In this document: piece by piece, positions 34,701 to 43,700 of the stretch
How the letters are laid out: each line of letters opens with the position of its first letter
How positions within the stretch are numbered: position 1 is the stretch's first letter
From: Bacteroidales bacterium
GTDB taxonomy: Bacteria; Bacteroidota; Bacteroidia; Bacteroidales; P3
Assembly: GCA_017545365.1 (NCBI GenBank)
Contig: JAFWOP010000064.1
Span: 1 to 64,000, forward strand
Length of the DNA: 64,000 bases
Direction of reading: 5' to 3'
Made by a program: the position numbers and the translations under genes
The notes under the pieces: generated by a model
Database searches by the model: none
Seen by the model: the letters and a program-made list of their open reading frames with translations, nothing else
Told to the model about the DNA's origin: nothing

Positions 34701-37700
34701 TCGCCTGGGGCTAGGTTGCACACGACACCCTTGTTCACATAGCCGCCACCCACATTGAAACGGGTGTCTACATGAGCGTAGGCCGTGCCTTGGCCGATAT
34801 TTTTGATGTAGGCCTGTACGTTGAGTGAGGCCCCCACCGATACCAGTGTGTCGAAATTGACGCTGGACACTATCAGGTCGGGCAGCAGCACCTGCGCGGG
34901 CGACGTGCTGACACCTGTATTGTTGTCCTCATTGGTATACTCAAAAACATCATCATGGCTGTCCGTCCTCACTATCAGATAGTAGGAACCCGACAGTGTG
35001 GCAGGAATCGTTATTTGTGAACTCGCCACATAGTTGCTGTCTATGCCGATAACCCCGTTATGGAGCTCTTCTTTCAAGAGGATTGCCGTAGAGGCGTCGT
35101 ATGTGGCAGTGGGCGACAGGTAGAGGGCATCGCGCCAACGGGCCGTCTCCGTTGCCGAAGCTCCCGCATTGGTCACCGTCCAGCTGACAGGATAGGTGCA
35201 GCGGGGTGATACTGTGGCGGGCATGGCGATACTCGTCACCGTGAGGTCGGCGAGGGGCGACATCACCACATCTATCGTCTGCTGCGAAGCTCTCTCATTG
35301 TTGTCCTCATATATACTCTCATAGATGGCATCGTTGGCATCGGTGACCACAAAGATGGTATAGGTGCCGGAATACTGGATGGGGATATGCACTGTGGCTG
35401 ATGCCGAGTAGGAGCTGTCGGTTGCGAGCGGGGTGCCTAACACGATGGGGACATTCACCATGCCGCCGCCATGGCCGTCAGACGAACCAGGCACATATTC
35501 CATCCTCACGGTATCGAAGCCGGCATAGTGTGGAACGGTGGCAAGGAGATGTGCCTCAGCGAGGTTGAGCTCGTCACCCATCTGGATGTATACCTTGTCG
35601 TACCACTTGGGTGAGGCAATGGCCTGGCCTGCGTTGGTCACCGTCCAACCCACGGTGATGTCGGAGTTGGAGAAGGCGTTGATGGGGTGTGAAATATGCG
35701 TTACAATCAAGTCGGGTGAGGGTGGCGGCAGGATGTTGATGACTTTGAAGAAGAAGTTGTCGTTCTCATTGGTCTCCGGCAGTTGGCCACCGTGGTGCAC
35801 AGAAGCTGTCAGGTAGGGGTACGGATTGCCCGTCACACTGGGCGTATACGGGTCGGGGGCCACGCCGCCTGTGTGCTGGCTGAAGTTGATGTTGTATGCA
35901 TCCACCTGGTCGGTGAACACGAAGAGGTAGTAGTTGCCGATGAAGTCTTCGGGGATGGTCACTGCCACGCTGTTGGTGTAACTTTCACCCGGAGCCAGAC
36001 CTTGTAGGTTCTCCACCGTGGCCAAATGTCCACGCAGGTCGTTGGGGTCGTACAGGCGCACGTCGGCATCGGAAACAATCCAGATGTAGTCATTCCAAGT
36101 GGCACCCTGCGGGGTGGCTCCCTCGCCGTCGTTCTGCACGGTCCATGTGATGGTCACCGGCTGGTTGGCAACAGGTGCCGAATGGGTCACGCTGGTGACA
36201 TGCAGGTCGGGCAGCGGGTTGATGCGCAACGTGTGGATGGGGCTGGTGCGGCTGATGCACTCGTTCCATGCCACCACCTTCCAGTGGTAGTATGCGCCAC
36301 GTTCGAAGTTGGGCAGCGAGTAGCCGCTGAGCACCGTGGTGGTCATACCTGCCACAGTGGGCGTCGTGGGCATGGCGTTCCCTTTCCACAGATAGAAGTC
36401 GTAGGACGTAGCCTCGGGCAGTACCGACCACGAGAAGTCGACACCGTTGTTATATACCACGGTGCTGTCTAATGGCAAGTATGAGGTGAATGCCGAAAGC
36501 GGTGCCAGCGTCGAAGAGTCGCACAGCGTGGTGATGGTCAGTAACGGCGAACGTATGCTGTATTCGCTGCCGCAGTTGGCACGCACAAAGCAGGTGTAGT
36601 TCCTGTTCAGGCTCAGGCCGCTCACCGTCACCGTGGTGTCATCCAGCGTGATGCTGCTGTCCAACGTGCCGTCGGCACCCTGGATGGTGAACAGCCACTG
36701 GTTTTCCGTCCCCTGTGGCGACCATGCGAAGGTGGCGCTGGTTCCAGTAATGGACAGGCTGCGCAAGTTCAGCGGCGACGGGCAGGTGGTGCTGCTCTCG
36801 CTCTCGTAAGCACCCAAGTCGATGTTGCCACCCACAATACGCGGGTTGCCGTCGAGGTCGGTGGCGAGGTGGCTGTAAGTGCTGTCGCCATAGTCCAGAC
36901 AGTGCGATGCCGGATGCAGACGGTAGTTCCGCTGGTTCGGGTCCATAAAGCGGACATAGTTGTCCATTCCGCTGGTACCGTCGTTGGTGGCAGCAAGGTC
37001 TATGACGTTGGTGCCGTTCGCATAGCCACCCTCCACTGCCGAGTTGTAAATATTGGTGGGAGAGCCCGAGATATTATTGGGCAGGTAGTTCACTTTGTTG
37101 CCCCAGATGATGGAGTTGTAGATATATGACGAGTTGCTGCAATTCACGCCGCCATAGTTGTTGGAGGCCGTGTTGTTGGCCACCACGCAGTTGTACATAC
37201 GGGTGTAGTACAGATGGACTCCGGCAGACTGGTAGGCCTGATTGCCGCTGACAACAGTGTTATAAATACGTGTGTCATTACCATATATTCCACCATACCT
37301 GTAGCTGCTGTTTCCATACACCTCGCAGTTGGTGATAACGGAATAGTTCGAAGCGTATATTCCGCCGCCACTGACGTATGCGGCGTAGTTGTTTGTGCGC
37401 AAATTCTGGTAACTGTTGTTGCGTATCACGCAGTGGTCTAGAACAGTGTCGGAACTTGACGTACCAGTGACGTATACGCCGATACCGTAGTAGTTGCTGG
37501 AATTGTTGACCAGCATTATGTTGTTCTGCACAATGCAGTTGCGCAGTCGTCCGCCCTTACGGATTATCACGCCGGCACCCGACTGGTTGGTCACCAGTCC
37601 GTTCTGGATGACAAATCCGTCGACCACCGTGGACGTGCTGAAGTTATATGTCTGGTTCAACACACGGTTGGCATGGCCACCGTCGAGGATGGTGGCATGT

Positions 37701-40700
37701 GCCGTCAGGTCGCGCTGGCTGAGGTCGTAGGTCGGAGCCTCGTTACCCACGAAGCCGCCATACATGTTCACGCCTTCGCGGAGACAGAATGCTCCCGATG
37801 CTGCCGTGTCGCCATGGTAAGTGCCTTCTGCCACCCAGATGCTCGGATGCCCACTCATGATTGAGTAGGTGATGGCCGTGTTGATGTCGCTCATGGCGTT
37901 GGCCCACGAGGTGCCGTCATGCAGACCGGCTCCCGTGGTGGTCACATAGATAATGCTGTCCGGGTACTCTGGCAGCGTGATGCCACTGTAGGGCGACTCG
38001 TAGCAGCCGATGTCGCTCCTGCCGTTCTGTAGGCGGGGGTTGCCCGCGAGGTCGGTGACAGACCCATAACCCGAATTGGTGTAGATGGTGCTGTCGGTCG
38101 AACCCCGGTCAATCAGTATGGAACCCTCTTGTATTGTCCAGTCGCAGCCGTTGGCATGCTCGTGGCCTGCCCCATAGGCGGGCTGCACGAACTGCGGGCT
38201 GGTCATGTTCCCGGTGTTGGCGGAACTAAGTATGATGGCTTCATTGTTGTGTCCACCGCTTGGAAACTCTGATTCAAAGGCGCAATTGTAGTAATAGGCA
38301 TAACTGCTGGAGGTCATCTGCTGTAGCGAGGCTGCACTCGTCTCGCTGCGGTTGCCCCAGAACAGCGAGTTGTAGATGGCACTGTTGTAGTTGTAGTTGA
38401 GGTCTGAACTATTGATTGAGAGGTTGGCGACAACATGGCAGTTGTACATAGTGCCGCCGCTTAAATATACACCGCCGTATGAGTAGTTAGACGTATTGTT
38501 TGCAATCAGGCAGTTGGACACGGCTCCATTGCTGTTGTATAGTGCGCCGTAGCTGTTGGCAGCGCGGTTAGCCGTGATGATGCAGTGGTCGATTGTGCCG
38601 TAGTTGTACACGCCGCCGCCATATGAAGCACTGTCGGCTGTGATAGTACAGCCCCGCAGTGTGCCATAATTGTTATACACGCCGCCGCCGTAGTAGTTGG
38701 AACGGCAGTTGGTCACCGTGCTGTTGGCCAGTATGCCGCCCTGACGGAGGTAGACACCGCCGCCATACTCATTGCCAGTGACACGTCCGCCAGTGATGAC
38801 GAAGCCATCCCAAATGGAACTGTCGGAGGTCAGGGCGGAGGGTTGGTAGAGCACACGTCGTGCACCCTGTCCGTCTAAAATGGTCTGATGCGTCTCCATG
38901 TCGCGTGCCAATAGGCTGAACGTGGCCGGCTCGTTGCCTTGGAATCCGCCATACACATGCACCCCACCCTCCATGGTGAAGGCATTGTCGGCAGCAATGT
39001 CGCCATAATAGGTGCCTTCGGCCACCCACACCTGCGGATGACCACAGAGGGTTGAGTAAATCACGGCCATGTTGATGTCGCTCATGGCGTTGGCCCACGA
39101 GGTGCCATCCTGCACCCCGGCACCGGTGGGGGTGACGTAGATGATGCCGCCTGTGTATTCGGGCAGTATCAGCCCGAGGTTGGACGACTCGTAGCAGCCA
39201 ATGTCCACCCGTCCATTCTGTACACGGCTGTTGCCAGCCAGGTCGGTGGCGGGCTGTACGAGAGTGCTGTCCGTGTAGCCACGGTCTATCAGTATGGAGC
39301 CTTCCTGTGCAGTCCAGTCGGTGCCGAGGGCATAATCCATACCGGCACCCGCTGCGGGCTGCACGAACTGCGGACTGGTGAGGTCGCCCATGTTCTGCGA
39401 GCTGAGGAGGAGGCATTCTGCCATTGTCCCTTGGTTGGGATAGACAGCCTCGAAGGCGCAGCCATAGTAGTTGCCGTTACCATTACTCTGCTGTCGCGAC
39501 AAGGTGTCGCCGCCATAGCGGTTGCCCCAGAAGAGGGTGTTGTATAGATTAGCACCATAGCTGACAGTGTTGATGGAGGAGGTGTAGTTGGAGAGGTTGG
39601 ACACCACATGGCAGCCGTACATGTTGCCGCCCTGCTTGTTGATGCCACCCCGATAGTTGGCGGTGTTGTTGGCCACGAGGCAACCTACCTCGGTGCCATA
39701 GTATGAATAGAGACCGCCGTCATAGTAAGCCTGGTTGGCAACGATGGAGCAGTTCTCCACCCAGCCATAGTAGTTGTATATGGCGCCGCCCGTATTGGCA
39801 CTGTCGGCTGTGAAGATGCATCCCAGCACCTTGCCGTGATTGCTGTACAAACCGCCGCCGGAGGATTCGGTGCGGCAGTTGGTAATGGTGCTGTTGGCCA
39901 GTATGCCGCCCTGTTGCAGGTAGACACCGCCGCCGTTATTGCCGCCTATGGCCCTGCCACCGGTGATGACAAAGCCGTCCCAGATAGAGCTGTCGCCACT
40001 GAAACTGCCAGACTGGTAGAGCACTCGTCTGGCACCCTGCCCGTCCAAAATGGTCTGGTGAGCCGCCACATCGCGGGCCGTGAGGCTGTAGTTGGCGGGC
40101 TCGTTGCCTTGGAAGCCGCCGTAGACGTCCACGCCTTGCATCATGGTGAAAGCGTTTTCGGCCGTGGTGTCGCCATAATAGGTGCCTTCGGCCACCCACA
40201 CCTGTGGGCGGTTGCCAAACTGCTGGCGGATGGCACCGGCGGTGTTCACCGCCCAGTCAAAGTCGGCGGTGGCGTTCTCCCACGAAGTGCCGTTCTGTAC
40301 GCCGGCCCCACCGGCTCTGACATAGAGACGGTCAAGCTCCATTAACGGGGTGGTGAAGCTGATGCTCCGCCACACCGAGGTGTCGCCCACACCGCAGATG
40401 GTACGGATACGAACCTCGTAGGTGGTATTCTGCAACAGGCCGGTGATGGTCACCGTGTCGGCTGCTGCAACTTCGGTATACTCGCCGCTGCCCGCCTTGC
40501 GGTACTGCATCTGCACCGGACCCAACGAGAGGGTGCGGAGCGTGGCCGTCGAGGGGGTGACCCCTACCGTGGCCACGAAAGGCTGCGGACAGGTGGCCGC
40601 CTCGCAATTCGACGGGATGCGCAGGTTGGGGCGGTAGGTCGTGCTGCTGAACGAGTAGCTTCCTTCCACATTGTATGACGTGCCGTCGGAATAGATGTAT

Positions 40701-43700
40701 AAGGACTTGTAGCCGTCGGTCTGATGGGTGGCAAACCGATAGCCCGAAGTGATGTAGCTGCCCGTCTGGTCAACAACAGCAATAACCAGATTGTTAGCAC
40801 CGCTGTAGCTGAACGTCTGCTGCAGCGGGATGGCGAACCACGTGTTATCATTGTTGAACGTCACCGAACCGGAGAAGACGTTGGTCAGGTCGCTGGCCGG
40901 CACGGCATCGGTGGTGGAGGCAAAGGCGGTCTTGTCGGTCTCGCCAAGGTATATCTGCAATGAGCGCGTGTCGGGGGTACTATATATATATTGATAATAG
41001 AGGGTATCGATATTCATGGCAGTCCCGCCCAACTCGGCTGCGCCTACCAACGACTGGGTGTAGCTGTAGCAGTAGTATGCGTTGGTGGGGAGGTGGTTGC
41101 CCTCGGTGGTCAGGTAATTGTCGGGGTCGCCCAGTGTGAAGCCGTGAGCACCCGCGCCACAGGCAGTCTTGAACGAGAGGATGTCGCTGTAGGCACTATA
41201 CTGATTGCCGCAGACGCTCTTGATACGCACCAGGTAGCGGGTGTCGGCGTTGAGAGGCATCAGCTGCTTCTGATGGCCCACCACGGTGACGCTGGTCCAC
41301 TGCGAGTCGGCTTCCAGCGCATATTCGAACACCACCGTGTCGCGCTCGCCCTCCCAGCTCACCAAGGCCGAGAAGGCGGTCACCTCGCTCACGGCCACAT
41401 GCACAGGCCGTAGGCAGAAATGCTCGCCATGATACTCATAGCAGCCCATGTCAGTGGCAGTGCCATAGAGACGGGCCAGACCGCTCAGGTCATTGCTGCT
41501 GGTCGTCGTGGCCGTACCCATGTCGATACAGGCCGAGCCTTCCATCAGGCGGTAGTCGCGGTCGTCGGGGCTGGCGAAGCGCACATGCAGGCTGTCGTCG
41601 GTGCCGAGGTTGGCATGTGCGAGCTGTAGAATGGTGCTGTCGCCGCTGATATAGATGTCGGCAGCGCAATGGTGCATGGTCATGGAGCCTAATGTAACCT
41701 GGTCGGCCTGGCCGCTGGTGCGTCTGTTGCCCCAGATGATGGTGTTGGTCAGGTTGCCATAGCCGGAGCAGTAGAGGCCGGCCTGGGAGTAGGCGGAGTT
41801 GTCCACAATGTCGCAATGGTCAATGCTCGTGGAGTAGGCATACAGGCCGCCGCCGTAGCTGCTGCAGTTGTTGCCGTAGAACAGGCAGTTGCTCACTGTG
41901 CTGTAGTACAAGTATGCGCCGCCGCCATAGGAACTCGTGGTGGCGTTGTTGCGCAGGATGCAGTATTCTAAATCCAGACGGTAGGCAAACACACCACCGC
42001 CATTGTTGACGGTAGCGCCGTTCTTGATGGTCACGCCATTGATTGCGGCGTTGTGCTGGCGCTGCGTGCTGTTGTTGAGGTTCACCACCTGACGCTGACC
42101 ACGGCCGTCGAGGACGGTGTGGTGGGCGGCAAGGTCGCGCTGGCTCAGGTCGTAGTTCTCAGGCTCGTTGCCCACAAAACCGCCATACACACGCACCCCC
42201 GGCACCATGCCGAAGGCGTAGGTGCGTGTGGTGTCGCCATAGTAGGTACCTTCCGCCACCCAGATGTCGCACAGCGTGCCGTAGGTGGCATAGCAGTTGT
42301 CGGCCATTTGCAGGGCCTCGTCAATGTCGCCCATGGCATCGGCCCAGCTGGTACCCATGCCGCTGCCGCTGGCTGTCGGCTTGACATAGAGGCGGCTCAC
42401 GTTGGGGGGCAAAGTGGTAAAGGTGCGGCTGACCCAGCGGCTGGTGTCGCCCGCACCACAGATGTTGCGCATGCGCACCTCGTAGCCCGTGACGGGTGTC
42501 AGCCCGGTTAGCACGGTCGCGCCGCTGCCGAGGGCCACAGCCGTATAGTCGGTGGCACCTGCCATGCGGTACTGCATCTCAGCCGTGCCGCTGGCCGCCC
42601 AGTCGATGGTGGCGTCGGTCACTCCGGCCACCACGTCGAACACCGGGATGGCACAGGCGTTCAGGTCGCACTCGCCCGGCATGTGCAGCACGTTGCAGTA
42701 GCTGCCCATGTTGAACGTCACGTTGCCGAAGTTCACTGGGCTGCCATCCCTGTAGTAATAGAGCGAGCGGTTGGGGGCCGAGAAGGTGAGGAACTTGTTG
42801 GCACTATACTGGTAGCTGCCGGTCGAGTCAACGACCGCCACCACCAGGTTGTCGGTGCCATTGTAGGTGAAGGGGGTGGTCAGCATGATGCTGTTCATCC
42901 TCGGCGAATTGCTGAAGTTATAGTAATCATCGTACACCAGAGTCAGCTGGCTTTCGGGTATCACGTCGGAGACACTGCCGAACGAGTTCATCGAGGTGTG
43001 TCCCAGATAAACCTTCAGCCGACGGTTGGTGGAGCTGGAGTAGGTGTAGAAGAAATCGAGCTGGGTGATGGTGGTGGCGCCGTCCAATTCTGCGGCCAGG
43101 TATATTTGCTGTGTGGCAGAATAGTTATAGAAGGTCTGCGTGGGGAAGTAGTTGCCCTGGTCGTTGATGTTGGCCGTGGTGTCGCCCACCAGCACATAGC
43201 CCACCACGTCGGGACAGGCAGTCATGAACGACAGCTCGTAGTCCTCGCTCACGCTACCTGAGCATACGCTGCGCAGCCGCACCTCGTAGTTCGTCAGACC
43301 CGTCAGGCCCGTCAGGCGCACGCTGCAAAGCATCATGCCGCTCGCGCTGTCCAAATAAGAGTTGGTGGTGGCACTCACCGTCATCGAATCCCATGTGGAG
43401 GCGTTCTGCTCCTTATAATATATAATGTATGAAGGGTGGGAAGCGTCCCAGACCACGCGGGCCGAATAACTGGTCACCTCGTTCACCTGGGCATAGATTA
43501 CCGAGCCGCAGACATCCACGCCTTGGTACTCATAGCATCCGATGTCGGAAGCGGAGCCGTAGACGCGGGGGTTGCCCTCGATGTCGGTGGCAGTAGCAGG
43601 GGTGCCCACAGCGGCATCAATGCAGGCCGAGCCGCCATTGAGCTGCAGGTTGGTGGGTGGAGCCACAAACTTGGGGTAGTTGGCATTTGCCACCGAGCCG